Part shown: positions 36,074 through 46,074 of the stretch, piece by piece
How the letters are laid out: every line of letters begins with the position of its first letter
Position numbering within the stretch: position 1 is the first letter of the stretch
Assembly (NCBI RefSeq): GCF_900312675.1
Contig: NZ_OMPC01000009.1
Span: forward strand, 496,001 to 560,000
Source: Aliivibrio sp. EL58
Lineage (GTDB): Bacteria; Pseudomonadota; Gammaproteobacteria; Enterobacterales; Vibrionaceae
DNA: 64,000 bases
Reading direction: 5' to 3'
The notes under the pieces: generated by a model
Database searches by the model: none
The model's input: only the letters and a program-made list of their open reading frames with translations
What the model was told of the DNA's origin: nothing
Position numbers and translations under genes: made by a program

Positions 36074-37741
36074 ATGCAGTTAGACACGCCATTTCTAATC
36101 GAACCTCAGTACGATCATATTCAAGATGCCTTGGATCAATCTCACTCAATCGACGCACAATCACCCTATTCTCTGCAGCCAAGATTGATTCAAGCTTTAG
36201 AGGTTTTCTCTCATATAAATGGCATTAATATACTGCAAATCAATGCGTTGGATAATCACGTCTACCGTGAATATATCGCGAACTGGTTATGCTTGAATAC
36301 ATCAAATCGCTTAACTAATGATGAAACAGCTCCTGTTGTTGTCATTGAAAGTGCCACTGAAGCAGAGCTTTTCGGTGTTTATCATAATAAAAGTGACGTT
36401 CTTGAACATGGCTTATTACAAAAAACCAATGGTGGATTTCTAATTATTTCACCAAGTCTCCTGCTGGCAAATCCACACTTTTGGCCAAGGCTTAAAAGTT
36501 TATTACAAGGTCACCCTGTAACAATTTCAGCAAGTGATTCTAAGTCACCAATGCCGCACACACACAGCTTAATGGTTGATGTTAAATTAGTTATCGTTAG
36601 TGATCGTGCTCTACTTGGGGAAATCGAACAATTAGAGCCCGACTTACTTGCTGGCATGTCAATGTTTGCAGAATATGAGTTTGATACCACCCTGGAAAGT
36701 GACACGGTAACTGACTATGTAAAACTGATTAGCTCACTCTCTACTAAACATAAACACTTACCACTAGAAAATGGGTCTGCTTTATTACCATTACTCAAAG
36801 CTGGTGCCAGAGAATGTGAAGACCAGACTCGACTTAACTTATGCTTGTTATGGTTAAATTCGATTTTGGCACACGCCTCTTTAGCGTCATTATCAAAGCA
36901 ATACATTACTGCTGTTGATTTTAACCAATCATTTAAAACCAAGTATAATATTGAATCCTATTTACCATCACGAGCTCTCGATGATATTTTAGAACAAAAT
37001 ATTTTCATTGAAACTCAAGGTGAGCAAGTTGGTCAAATCAATGGGTTAACCGTAGTATCTGTACCTGGGCACCCTATTTCTTATGGTGAACCTTCTCGAA
37101 TTACATGTGTCGTACATGCGGGTGATGGTGAGTTATCAGATGTAGAACGCAAAGTAGAGTTAGGTGGCGATCTTCATGCTAAGGGAATGTTGATAATGCA
37201 AGCTTATATACTTAGCCAATTAAAAACTCATGAACCACTGCCTTTTACTGCCTCTATGGTATTTGAGCAATCTTACTGTGAAGTTGATGGTGACAGTGCA
37301 AGCTTAGCAGAGCTCTGTGCATTTTTAAGTGCCCTTGCAATAAAGCCAATTAATCAAAGTTTAGCTATTACTGGTTCTGTCGATCAGTTTGGTATGATTC
37401 AACCTATTGGCGGTGTAAATGAAAAAATTGAAGCCTTCTTCCAGCTGTGTGAAAAACGCGGGTTAACTGGTGAGCAAGGTGTTATTATCCCAGAAACAAA
37501 TGGAATTAATCTTGTACTTTCCGATGAGGTAATTCAAGCCGTTAACGAAAAACAGTTTACTATTCATCTTGTTAGTCATGTTGAACAAGCTGTGGAATTA
37601 TTAACAGGGTTGCCATTACAATCTGAAGAACACGAATCGATTTTCTCTTTAATTGCTCAACATATTGAAGATGTTGAACATAATCCGAATCAGTGTTCCG
37701 CTTTATTCTGTCGTATTAAGAACTGGTTTAACCAGCGCTGA
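36074..37741 (+). CDS. ycbZ: Lon-like protease YcbZ (LonH) with degenerate ATPase part
   Basis: 555 residues. The C-terminal Lon proteolytic domain has Ser408 in EVDGDSASLAE and Lys451 in GGVNEKIEAF, the Ser-Lys dyad. The N-terminal half keeps a Lon-B-like segment (KTNGGFLIISPSLLL) but shows no Walker A P-loop, so it is probably not an active ATPase. E. coli YcbZ is 586 residues and sits in the same matP-ycbZ-fabA order. Substrates are unknown. Confidence 0.9.
   Translation: MQLDTPFLIEPQYDHIQDALDQSHSIDAQSPYSLQPRLIQALEVFSHINGINILQINALDNHVYREYIANWLCLNTSNRLTNDETAPVVVIESATEAELFGVYHNKSDVLEHGLLQKTNGGFLIISPSLLLANPHFWPRLKSLLQGHPVTISASDSKSPMPHTHSLMVDVKLVIVSDRALLGEIEQLEPDLLAGMSMFAEYEFDTTLESDTVTDYVKLISSLSTKHKHLPLENGSALLPLLKAGARECEDQTRLNLCLLWLNSILAHASLASLSKQYITAVDFNQSFKTKYNIESYLPSRALDDILEQNIFIETQGEQVGQINGLTVVSVPGHPISYGEPSRITCVVHAGDGELSDVERKVELGGDLHAKGMLIMQAYILSQLKTHEPLPFTASMVFEQSYCEVDGDSASLAELCAFLSALAIKPINQSLAITGSVDQFGMIQPIGGVNEKIEAFFQLCEKRGLTGEQGVIIPETNGINLVLSDEVIQAVNEKQFTIHLVSHVEQAVELLTGLPLQSEEHESIFSLIAQHIEDVEHNPNQCSALFCRIKNWFNQR
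36699..36711. promoter_or_regulatory. matS-like site (weak)
   Basis: GTGACACGGTAAC, 11 of 13 to the matS consensus, inside ycbZ. Confidence 0.3.
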
Positions 37742-37806
37742 TCAGACTTGATAAGCGTACAAGTGTTAGCTAGAATCTCAGCAACTTATTTAGGAGTAAT
37801 ACTTTA

Positions 37807-38325
37807 ATGCAAAATAAACCTAGTTCATACAATCGTGAAGATTTACTAGCATCAAGCCGTGGCGAATTATTTGGCGCAAACGGACCACAACTACCTGCAC
37901 CAAACATGTTAATGATGGATCGCATCCCTCTTATGTCTGAAACAGAAGGTCTATTTGGTAAAGGTAAAGTTATCGCTGAGCTAGATATTACTCCAGACCT
38001 TTGGTTCTTCGATTGTCATTTCCCTGGTGACCCAGTAATGCCTGGCTGTCTTGGCCTTGATGCAATGTGGCAACTTGTTGGTTTCTTCCTTGGCTGGATT
38101 GGCGGCGAAGGTAAAGGTCGTGCTTTAGGTGTGGGTGAAGTTAAGTTTACAGGTCAAGTTCTACCTACTGCTAAAAAAGTAACGTATGAAATTGATTTTA
38201 AACGTGTTATCAACCGTAAATTAGTAATGGGCCTAGCAGATGGTCGCGTTCTAGTTGATGGTAAAGAAATCTACGTTGCTAAAGATCTTAAAGTAGGTCT
38301 TTTCCAAGATACATCAAAGTTCTAA
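37807..38325 (+). CDS. fabA: 3-hydroxydecanoyl-ACP dehydratase/isomerase FabA
   Basis: 172 residues, as in E. coli. The active-site His is in [21 protein letters not shown] and the Asp lies in the following hotdog helix. It makes trans-2- and cis-3-decenoyl-ACP, the branch point for unsaturated fatty acids. GGAG precedes the start; a terminator follows at 38348. Confidence 0.97.
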   Translation: MQNKPSSYNREDLLASSRGELFGANGPQLPAPNMLMMDRIPLMSETEGLFGKGKVIAELDITPDLWFFDCHFPGDPVMPGCLGLDAMWQLVGFFLGWIGGEGKGRALGVGEVKFTGQVLPTAKKVTYEIDFKRVINRKLVMGLADGRVLVDGKEIYVAKDLKVGLFQDTSKF

Positions 38326-38347
38326 TTAAAGAATTTATTGATTGATA

Positions 38348-38376
38348 AAGCTAGCCGTGTGCTGGCTTTATTTTTA
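38348..38376 (+). terminator. intrinsic terminator after fabA
   Basis: A 9-bp stem AAAGCTAGC with GCTGGCTTT (one G-U) and a T-rich tail, 22 nt after the fabA stop. Confidence 0.75.
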
Positions 38377-38388
38377 TATAAACCATAT

Positions 38389-38416
38389 TAGTTATAGTGC
38401 GCTAGATGCGTGCTTA
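38389..38416. repeat. short dispersed repeat, copy 2
   Basis: Second copy of the repeat at 35390-35416, here just after the fabA terminator. Same orientation, 3.0 kb apart. Confidence 0.5.
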
Positions 38417-38470
38417 TATTCAACACTTACCTACTTTGTTTATTCTGTACTTTTTTACCCTAGATAAAAT

Positions 38471-38493
38471 TAAAGCCTCATAAAGAGGCTTTA
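38471..38493 (-). terminator. intrinsic terminator after rmf
   Basis: A 9-bp perfect stem TAAAGCCTC with GAGGCTTTA; on the minus strand it is followed by ATTTTATC. Located 19 nt past the rmf stop. Confidence 0.8.
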
Positions 38494-38511
38494 ATTTGGA
38501 ATTCTATTTAG

Positions 38512-38685
38512 TTATTTAAACAAACCGGAATGTTTGTCATCTCTTGCGTCCCGCCAGCCCCCTAGCCAACATGAACGAGCATCCATTGCTTGATATGGGC
38601 AGTTCTCTGATGAACGGCCATTTAAACCAGCCTTGTAGCCTTGTGATTGTGCTCTCTCTAAACGGTCACGCTTTTGTCTCTTCAT
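38512..38685 (-). CDS. rmf: ribosome modulation factor RMF
   Basis: 57 residues, below common ORF size limits. It starts MKRQKRDRLERAQSQGYKAG and contains CPYQAMDARSCWLGGWRDAR, both diagnostic of RMF. It dimerises 70S ribosomes into inactive 100S particles in stationary phase. It converges on fabA, as in E. coli. Confidence 0.96.
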   Translation of the reverse strand: MKRQKRDRLERAQSQGYKAGLNGRSSENCPYQAMDARSCWLGGWRDARDDKHSGLFK

Positions 38686-38832
38686 AGTTCAGTCCTCATA
38701 GATGGAAGGCATAATGCTTCAATAAATATACTACTTTACTACTGATACCCTTTTATTCCGTTAGGGTTCATCACGAACATTTCATGATGACAATATTAAG
38801 AATCGGACAATTTGAGCCTTTTTTCAAGTATA

Positions 38833-38870
38833 AAAAAAGCCCGAAGTCTCAATTTGTGACTTCGGGCTTA
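38833..38870 (-). terminator. terminator after the DUF3466 gene
   Basis: Stem AAGCCCGAAGTC with GACTTCGGGCTT, AT-rich loop, T run on the minus strand. Confidence 0.85.
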
Positions 38871-38886
38871 GTCTTATTAATTGCTT

Positions 38887-40551
38887 TTATTTAATTCGCT
38901 TTCGCATTAAACCAAATAAACCAAGCAATGTTATAGCGCCAAAGCCAAGTGAACCACCTTGACGTTCGATAGTACTGTTCTCAAATGGACGAGCCTGAAT
39001 ACTACGTTGTGTAGGATCTGAAATTGGAACTAACTTAACTGCAACAATCTTTTCAGCTGTACTTCCGTTACCACAATAAGAATCACTCGCTACAGAATCA
39101 TAACCGCCGACACATTTAAGTGCCGTAGCAGAGATAACACCGGCATCATTGATGTCAGTTGCATCGTAGATACGAAATTGGTTGTTGTTATCCGTTGTTC
39201 CAGAGACTTTACCATCATTGGTTAAGTCATCAATTATCCAAGCTTTGTTGTTAAAGATCTTAGCTCTGTCTACATCTGTTCCATTGCCGTTATATGGGTA
39301 AATAAACGCACGTTGACGACGCTGTTTACCATCGTATTCACGGTTATTTTCTATATCGATACGACCAACAATCTCATTAAAATTGTTAATTCCACCCATT
39401 TGTCCACCAGCGCCATTAAAGAAGATCCCACCAGAAAAGAAACTAGCACTTGGGGATGCCGCATTAGGAATAACAAATAAACGATTTGCGACAGCACCAT
39501 TTTCAGGGTAATTGCCCGAACGCTTTGCTTGACCAACCGCAACTAAGTTTTCATTTATATTTGTGACAACAGAGTTAGAGTGAATAAAATCACCACCAAT
39601 CTCAGCTTGAGCATTTACAACAGTATTGGAATCCCAGTTGTTAGCACTGATACCATTAGCAACTATTTTTTGTTTAAATATAGTTGCTTGCATTAAACGT
39701 GAATCGCCATCTGCAGTACTATTATATCCAACGATATACATGCGATCTGAATCATTAGCATCGATAATTAAATCACGAGCACTACCTTGAGCATAAACAT
39801 CATTTCCACTACCGTTATCTGAGGTGTTTTTCCAATCTAATTCAATTGGAGCATTACTCCCATCCCATATAGCTGCTTTAGAAAAATTATTTAAGTAATT
39901 ACTACTAGATGAAATGCTGCCTACTGTATATGACTTTTTCTTAGCCCATGCTCTAGATTGTTGGCCAGTTCCATTAGCTAATTCAACGGAATTAAATGCT
40001 TGGTTTCGAGTCGTCGATGAATTGTAATTACCTATAGCTTCAGTGTCTGACACTAAACTATTAATAACTACATTTACTTTAGAGCTATTAATAGGTGAGT
40101 TTTCAATGAATGCAGAAGAATTGTTTGGAGGTGTAGAGCCTCCATTTAATTCTCTTTTCCAACCATTCCATTGATTCGAAGCCCAAGACTCGCAAGTAGT
40201 ATAACCTAATTGAAAGAAGCAATAGTCTTCAAAGCCATCATAGCCATCTTCAATATAATCAAAAGAATTATCTATAGCAAAAGCGACTTCTTCGCGATAA
40301 GAAACGCCCTCTGCCCAGTTTCGAGTTTCACCAGCTAGTTTATAATCTTCACATGTAGCTGGTGTAGTAGGTAAAGCTCCTGAATCAAAACAGTTCACAC
40401 CTACAGCTGAAGGCTGAATTGCTGTTCCATAATACTCAGATCCAGTTACACCTGCTGGAGTTACTTCCACCACTTTATAAAGCGCCGCTTGCGCAGGAAG
40501 CGCAGCGGACACCAAAACAGCTAATGTGGTTAATTGTAATTTACTACTCAT
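38887..40551 (-). CDS. secreted DUF3466 protein with GlyGly-CTERM anchor
   Basis: 554 residues. A signal peptide ends at PAQA/AL (residue 22). The long beta-rich, Asn/Ser-rich body is typical of DUF3466. The C-terminus reads GGSLGFGAITLLGLFGLMRKR, shown here in parts GGSLG, a hydrophobic helix and RKR. That is a GlyGly-CTERM signal cut by rhombosortase, usually linked to type II secretion and surface display. It lies 8 bp downstream of uup on the same strand. Function unknown. Confidence 0.9.
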   Translation of the reverse strand: MSSKLQLTTLAVLVSAALPAQAALYKVVEVTPAGVTGSEYYGTAIQPSAVGVNCFDSGALPTTPATCEDYKLAGETRNWAEGVSYREEVAFAIDNSFDYIEDGYDGFEDYCFFQLGYTTCESWASNQWNGWKRELNGGSTPPNNSSAFIENSPINSSKVNVVINSLVSDTEAIGNYNSSTTRNQAFNSVELANGTGQQSRAWAKKKSYTVGSISSSSNYLNNFSKAAIWDGSNAPIELDWKNTSDNGSGNDVYAQGSARDLIIDANDSDRMYIVGYNSTADGDSRLMQATIFKQKIVANGISANNWDSNTVVNAQAEIGGDFIHSNSVVTNINENLVAVGQAKRSGNYPENGAVANRLFVIPNAASPSASFFSGGIFFNGAGGQMGGINNFNEIVGRIDIENNREYDGKQRRQRAFIYPYNGNGTDVDRAKIFNNKAWIIDDLTNDGKVSGTTDNNNQFRIYDATDINDAGVISATALKCVGGYDSVASDSYCGNGSTAEKIVAVKLVPISDPTQRSIQARPFENSTIERQGGSLGFGAITLLGLFGLMRKRIK

Positions 40552-40559
40552 TTAACTTC

Positions 40560-42473
40560 CTATTGTAGAGCTTCAAGTTCTTCCCAACGCTCGAATGCCA
40601 CTTCCAACTCTTGCTCAGCTTCTGCTAAACGCCCTAAGACTTCATCCGTCTTTTTAGGGTCTTGTTGGAAGAAAGTCGCGCTGTTCACTTTCTCTTGAAG
40701 TTCAGTAATTTCATTTTCTAATTTTTCTAATGTTTCAGGTAACTGTTCAAGCTCACGCTGTAACTTATATGATAATTTCTTTGGCTTAGCTACCTGCTCT
40801 ACTTTTTGAGTTGTAGCAGCAACTGGTTCCACTTTTACTTTTACTGTTGGAGCCATTGCATCACGAGTCGCCTGTACATTAGCACGTTGACGCTGTGCAT
40901 CGTGATAGCCACCTACGAATTCTTCGATCTGGCCCTCACCTTCAAAGATCCAACTGGTCATTACTGTGTTATCAACGAACTGACGATCGTGACTTACTAA
41001 TAATAATGTACCCTGATAGTTGGCAAGTAATTCTTCTAAAAGTTCCAATGTTTCGATATCTAAATCATTGGTTGGTTCATCAAGAATCAATAAATTGTTT
41101 GGACGAAGGAACAAACGCGCAAGTAATAGACGGTTTTTCTCACCACCAGACAATGCTTTAACAGGCTGACGAGCACGTTTTGGCGAGAATAAGAAATCTT
41201 GTAAATAACTTAATGCATGACGCTCACGGCCACCAACAGTTACTTCCTGTTTACCATCTGCTAGGTTATCAATAACCGTTTTTTCAGGATCTAATGCTTC
41301 ACGATATTGGTCAAAGTAAGCCACTTCCAATTTCGTACCACAATGCAATTTACCTGAATCCGGCTGCAGTTGGTCAAGCATCAGTTTAAGTAACGTACTC
41401 TTACCACAACCATTCGCACCAATTAGTGCAATACGGTCGCCACGCATAACATTGAAGCTGAAGTTCTTAACAATGTTTTTGCCATCAATTGAGTAATGAA
41501 GGTTTTCTGCTTCAAATACAATTTTACCTGAACGATTTGACTCATCCACTTGGATATTGGCTTTACCCATTACTTCACGACGTTCTGAACGCTCACGACG
41601 TAATTGTTTTAATGCACGAACACGACCTTCATTACGAGTACGACGTGCTTTAATACCTTCACGGATCCACGCTTCTTCTTGAGCAAGAACTTTATCAAAC
41701 TGTGCGTTTTGATCAGCTTCTACACGTAGTGCTTCTTCTTTTGCTAGTAAGTATTCTTCATAGTTACCAGGGTAAGACGATAAGTTACCACGGTCTAAAT
41801 CTACAATACGTGTCGCCATTGATTGAATAAACGCACGGTCATGCGAGATAAAGATAATTGAACCTTTAAAATCTTTTAAGAAAGTTTCAAGCCATTCAAT
41901 CGTCGTTACGTCTAAGTGGTTGGTTGGTTCATCAAGAAGTAATACATCAGGATCAGAAACCAAAGCACGAGCCAATGCAGCTTTACGTTGCCAACCACCA
42001 GATAAATCAGTTAGTAGCGTATGACCATCCAGTTTCAATGATTCAAGAACCGATTGAATACGCATATCAAAATGCCATGCATTAAGGTGATCAATTTTTT
42101 CTTGAGCACGAGATAGCTTATTAATATTTGATTCACTTGGATCAGTTTCTAGCAAATCAAGAAGACGGTGATACTCTTTTAAGTATTTACCCGCCTCTGC
42201 TAAACCTTCTGATACGTAATCAAATACAGTACCGCTCTCATTACGCGGTGGATCTTGTTCTAGACGAGAAACCACCACATCTTGATTAATTTGAAGTTTG
42301 CCGTCATCCATAATGATGTCACCAGCAATTACTTTCATTAGCGTTGATTTACCCGCACCGTTACGGCCAACTAAACACACACGCTCATTTTCTTGTAAAG
42401 CGAAATCAGATTTGTCTAATAGCGGATGATCACCAAACGCTAATTGACCGTTATTAATTGTAAGTAATGCCAT
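40560..42473 (-). CDS. uup: ABC-F ATPase Uup
   Basis: 637 residues. Two ABC domains with Walker A motifs GRNGAGKST and GANGCGKST, signatures LSGGWQRKAALARAL and LSGGEKNRLLLARLF, and Walker B pairs LLLDEPTNHLD and LILDEPTNDLD. A C-terminal coiled coil (KLENEITELQEKV) is the Uup DNA/ribosome-binding tail. Cytosolic, no membrane domain. Its start overlaps the glutaredoxin-like gene by 20 nt. Confidence 0.95.
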   Translation of the reverse strand: MALLTINNGQLAFGDHPLLDKSDFALQENERVCLVGRNGAGKSTLMKVIAGDIIMDDGKLQINQDVVVSRLEQDPPRNESGTVFDYVSEGLAEAGKYLKEYHRLLDLLETDPSESNINKLSRAQEKIDHLNAWHFDMRIQSVLESLKLDGHTLLTDLSGGWQRKAALARALVSDPDVLLLDEPTNHLDVTTIEWLETFLKDFKGSIIFISHDRAFIQSMATRIVDLDRGNLSSYPGNYEEYLLAKEEALRVEADQNAQFDKVLAQEEAWIREGIKARRTRNEGRVRALKQLRRERSERREVMGKANIQVDESNRSGKIVFEAENLHYSIDGKNIVKNFSFNVMRGDRIALIGANGCGKSTLLKLMLDQLQPDSGKLHCGTKLEVAYFDQYREALDPEKTVIDNLADGKQEVTVGGRERHALSYLQDFLFSPKRARQPVKALSGGEKNRLLLARLFLRPNNLLILDEPTNDLDIETLELLEELLANYQGTLLLVSHDRQFVDNTVMTSWIFEGEGQIEEFVGGYHDAQRQRANVQATRDAMAPTVKVKVEPVAATTQKVEQVAKPKKLSYKLQRELEQLPETLEKLENEITELQEKVNSATFFQQDPKKTDEVLGRLAEAEQELEVAFERWEELEALQ

Positions 42474-42696
42474 TGTCTTCTAACCAATTCTTTAATTGCG
42501 ATATATTGAATGGCCAATTCAGCTCAGATAAGCCATTGGCCACCACAGGTATTGTGACACCGTAACGAGAGAAAAGCTCATCGTTGAACGCTATGTCTAC
42601 CGTGTCTACTTTTTCGATATCTACACCCACCTCCACAAGCAAGTCAAATGCTTGCTCGCAAAGATGGCAGCCTTCCGTGCTATAGAGAGTAATCAT
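42454..42696 (-). CDS. glutaredoxin-like protein (DUF836)
   Basis: 80 residues with a thioredoxin fold. The redox motif is Cys10-His-Leu-Cys13 in STEGCHLCEQA, and the cis-proline segment is VTIPVV. Found between rlmKL and uup in many gamma-proteobacteria. It is 6 nt downstream of the rlmKL stop and overlaps uup, so the three are likely co-translated. Partner is unknown. Confidence 0.88.
   Translation of the reverse strand: MITLYSTEGCHLCEQAFDLLVEVGVDIEKVDTVDIAFNDELFSRYGVTIPVVANGLSELNWPFNISQLKNWLEDNGITYN
42554..42566. promoter_or_regulatory. matS-like MatP site
   Basis: GTGACACCGTAAC, 12 of 13 to the matS consensus, inside the glutaredoxin-like gene. Confidence 0.45.
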
Positions 42697-42702
42697 TCGT
42701 CT

Positions 42703-44820
42703 CTAGTCTTCCTTGTGAGTAATAATCCAACAGTTATGAATGTGTTTATTACGAGCAAAATCAAGCGGCAATGTTTGCTTAGAAATATTCTTAGCTTTAA
42801 GGCCTGCTTTCTGTAGTGCTTCGTCATCCATTTTGAAGTTACGTTTATTGTTTGAGAATACGATCGTTCCGTTCTCACGTAGCATACGTTTTAGGTTCTC
42901 AAGTAACATGATGTGATCACGTTGAACATCAAACGTCTGTTCCATACGCTTAGAGTTAGAGAACGTAGGTGGATCGATAAAGATTAAATCAAACTCGCCT
43001 TCTGCTTGTTGTAGCCATTGTAGACAGTCTGCTTGTAAGAACTGATGCTGAGTACCCGTTTGATCATTGGTATTCATGTTCTTCTGTGCCCACTCTAGGT
43101 AGGTACGAGACATATCAATTGTCATGGTAGATTTTGCACCACCACAAGCCGCATGAACGGTTGCTGAACCGGTGTAAGCAAATAGGTTTAAGAAATCTTT
43201 ACCTGCTGCCATTTCACCAATCATTTTACGAGTTAACTTATGATCTAAGAATAAGCCTGTATCTAGGTAATCTTGTAGGTTAACGATCAGTTTTACGCCG
43301 TACTCATCAACATCAAAAGAGCGAGATTTCTCAGCCAGTTTTTGATATTGATTTTTACCTGATTGCTTTTGACGAACTTTCAAAATCACGTTATTTGTTT
43401 CTACGCCAGTAACCAGAACTGTTGCTCGGATCATATCTGTTAAACGACGACGTGTTTTATCTTCAGAAATTGTTTTTGGTGCCGCGTATTCTTGAATGAT
43501 GATGTAATCTTTATAAACATCAATCGCTGCATTGTAATCTGGTAAATCTGCATCATAAAGACGGTAACAATCTAACTTCTCTTTACGTGCCCATTTACCA
43601 ATCTTAGACAAATTCTTTTTAAGACGGTTCATAAACTCAGGAGCAACTTCAACGTTAGCGGCTTCTTTACGTTCAGCAGATTCAGTAATTGAGTAGTTTT
43701 TCTGAACACACGGTAATGCACCATTGTTCAGTTTAAATTGCTTATCAGCACGCATACGTATACATGCTAATAAATCATCATTACTTGAATAGATTGATGC
43801 AGTACAACCACCAAACTGTTCTTTAAGTTGGCGGCCAAACTCACTGTACAACGCAATCAATGCAGGCTCAGTACTTAAACGCTCACCATATGGTGGGTTA
43901 CAAATCACTACGCCATTTTCAAATGCTTCTGGACGCTCAATCTTAGTTGCATCACCAACATCAAACGTAATTAAATCTTCAACGCCAGCACGACGGGCAT
44001 TTTCACGAGCGGTTTGAATAACACGGTAATCACGATCAAATCCGTAGAAATGAGTATCTACTTTCTTAACGCCACGACGACTCTTAACACGAGCTTCTGA
44101 GCGAATTTCAGTCCATAGCTCTTCATCAAAATCATTCAGTGCTTCAAAACACCATTTCTCACGCTTAACACCAGGTGCCATTTCACAAGCCATTAGTGCC
44201 GCTTCAATCAGTAACGTACCTGAACCACACATTGGATCTAATAATGGTTTGCTCTCATCCCAAGTACTACGAAGTACTAAGGCTGCAGCTAATGTTTCAC
44301 GTAGTGGTGCACGACCTGCTTCAGTACGGTAGCCACGTTGATGTAAACCTGAACCAATTAAGTCAAAGCCAAGAATCCCTTTCTCACCAGACAAACGCAT
44401 ATGTACACGCAAATCAGGCTCAGCTTTATCAATGTTTGGACGCTCTAAGTCAGCTTTTGTAAAACGGTCAACAATCGCATCTTTTACTTTTAATGCGCCG
44501 TATTGGCTGTTTCGAATCTCACGGTTAGTACCGTTAAAGTCCACCACCAATGTTTTATCAGCACTGAAATAATTAGGCCAATTGATTGCAGAAGCACCTA
44601 GGTATAAATCCATATCATCACGAACATCAAACTCAGACAGAACTTGAATAAAACGTGACGCGATACGACTCCATAAGCAACAACGATAAACAACGTCTGT
44701 TGGAGCTTCAAACATTACCCCTGCATAAACCAATTTTGGGTCTGTAACACCAAGTGCAATAAGTTCGTCAGCGAGTAGGTTTTCAAGGCCTTTAGAAGTG
44801 ATGGCTAAGTATTTTTTCAT
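42703..44820 (-). CDS. rlmL: 23S rRNA methyltransferase RlmKL
   Basis: 705 residues: THUMP domain, N-terminal G2445-N2 methyltransferase (NPPYGERL motif, [16 protein letters not shown]) and C-terminal G2069-N7 methyltransferase ([25 protein letters not shown]). One fused protein as in E. coli. Modifies 23S rRNA during 50S assembly. First gene of the rlmKL-grx-uup unit. Confidence 0.96.
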   Translation of the reverse strand: MKKYLAITSKGLENLLADELIALGVTDPKLVYAGVMFEAPTDVVYRCCLWSRIASRFIQVLSEFDVRDDMDLYLGASAINWPNYFSADKTLVVDFNGTNREIRNSQYGALKVKDAIVDRFTKADLERPNIDKAEPDLRVHMRLSGEKGILGFDLIGSGLHQRGYRTEAGRAPLRETLAAALVLRSTWDESKPLLDPMCGSGTLLIEAALMACEMAPGVKREKWCFEALNDFDEELWTEIRSEARVKSRRGVKKVDTHFYGFDRDYRVIQTARENARRAGVEDLITFDVGDATKIERPEAFENGVVICNPPYGERLSTEPALIALYSEFGRQLKEQFGGCTASIYSSNDDLLACIRMRADKQFKLNNGALPCVQKNYSITESAERKEAANVEVAPEFMNRLKKNLSKIGKWARKEKLDCYRLYDADLPDYNAAIDVYKDYIIIQEYAAPKTISEDKTRRRLTDMIRATVLVTGVETNNVILKVRQKQSGKNQYQKLAEKSRSFDVDEYGVKLIVNLQDYLDTGLFLDHKLTRKMIGEMAAGKDFLNLFAYTGSATVHAACGGAKSTMTIDMSRTYLEWAQKNMNTNDQTGTQHQFLQADCLQWLQQAEGEFDLIFIDPPTFSNSKRMEQTFDVQRDHIMLLENLKRMLRENGTIVFSNNKRNFKMDDEALQKAGLKAKNISKQTLPLDFARNKHIHNCWIITHKED

Positions 44821-45317
44821 GAGATTCTTTTGGTTATTAAATTACCTCGCATTATACATGAATCTAGTTGAAAGAGGACAATTAGATTGTAGATAAACAC
44901 AAAGCTCACCACCCAACTAATATCTTAGAAAACATACAGTTAACAATTAATCATGCTAACCCTTTTTTACTGCGTTTCTAAATGGAAACAAACACAGGCA
45001 ACAAAAAGACACATAAACTGGACTATACCACTTAGTTTTTACATAGGTTATTTAATTACAAATAGGCGTAAATAAGGAATTTATTTATATTTCAGATGAT
45101 TTTATCAATGGGATATTAAAAATAAATATGCGGAATATTGGGGCTAGATCTCATTTATAAGAGATAGTAATACGGGAAAATTAACGCTAAATAGGTAAGC
45201 TAAAAGCGAGAATTACTTCTTTTGGGAGGTTTGAATAGCACTTTAAAGGTGAGATAAGGCGTTTGCTTGAATGAAGAGTAAAACTAAAGAGAGGCTAAAA
45301 TAGAAAAGAAAGGCTTA
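44821..45317. other. 497-bp intergenic region, nothing recognised
   Basis: AT-rich sequence between zapC and rlmKL. I see no frame with a ribosome site, no strong hairpin and no known operator. Promoter(s) for rlmKL must lie near 44821-44900. Confidence 0.5.
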
Positions 45318-45857
45318 CTACCCTACTAATGCATAGTAAGCAGAGTTAACCACTTGCATCTTAGCCATGCGATCGTGCATCACTTTAATAGGTTCACAAA
45401 ATGCCATGTATTTGGTTGGGTTAAGTGCAAACGAGTCCATATCTACCAACATACACATACTGGCACATTCGTAGTTCTCAACAATAATGAAATGTCCTTC
45501 ACCTAAATCATTTTTAAGAGAGACCACTTCCCCTTCTTCAGGGCAATATCCCTCACCTTGTGGCTCAAAGAACCAACTTTTAGGTAACATAGGTTTATGA
45601 AAGCGCTTTGCTGCAACACAGTTAAGGGCAAGCTCCACTTTGCGAGGTTCCGATAGCGGAAGAAATGAAATGTATTCTACGAACATTTGATAGGCAGAGG
45701 CATCATCGACAGAGAATTTGCATTGCTCAAAAGCACCATCGATAAGAACTTTACAAGGTAAGTTCACACGAAAGACCATATCCATACCCAAATCGAGCAT
45801 TAGAGATTGTGCTTTATTATCGTAATACCAATTCCATGTATCACTGGGTTTAAGCAT
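45318..45857 (-). CDS. zapC: cell division protein ZapC
   Basis: 179 residues. Starts [13 protein letters not shown] and contains [27 protein letters not shown], visible as [10 protein letters not shown], both ZapC marks. Cytosolic FtsZ-bundling factor. pyrD lies upstream on the same strand, the E. coli order. Confidence 0.94.
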   Translation of the reverse strand: MLKPSDTWNWYYDNKAQSLMLDLGMDMVFRVNLPCKVLIDGAFEQCKFSVDDASAYQMFVEYISFLPLSEPRKVELALNCVAAKRFHKPMLPKSWFFEPQGEGYCPEEGEVVSLKNDLGEGHFIIVENYECASMCMLVDMDSFALNPTKYMAFCEPIKVMHDRMAKMQVVNSAYYALVG

Positions 45858-46000
45858 TATGGTTTCTCTCTTGAAAAATGGGAAGAGTCCCTTCGTAAGC
45901 CAATCATCAATTACTGCAAATTATGCTGAAAAAGTGTGTTTATTTTCAGTCAAAAATATACTGATGCAATTAACTTCTAATTTTACAAGAGCTTAGGAAT

Positions 46001-46026
46001 AAAAAAAGGGGAAATTCACATTCCCC
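46001..46026 (-). terminator. intrinsic terminator after pyrD
   Basis: Stem GGGGAA with TTCCCC followed by seven Ts on the minus strand, about 50 nt past the pyrD stop. Confidence 0.75.
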
Positions 46027-46074
46027 CTTCCAATCGAACAGTCTGTAAGCAACTTTCGCTACTTTTTATGCTTC

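Noticed and set aside
36510-36522. GTCACCCTGTAAC, which fits the loose GTNAC-N3-GTNAC pattern.
   Set aside because: Only 10 of 13 to matS and not symmetric at the variable positions; left out of the feature list.
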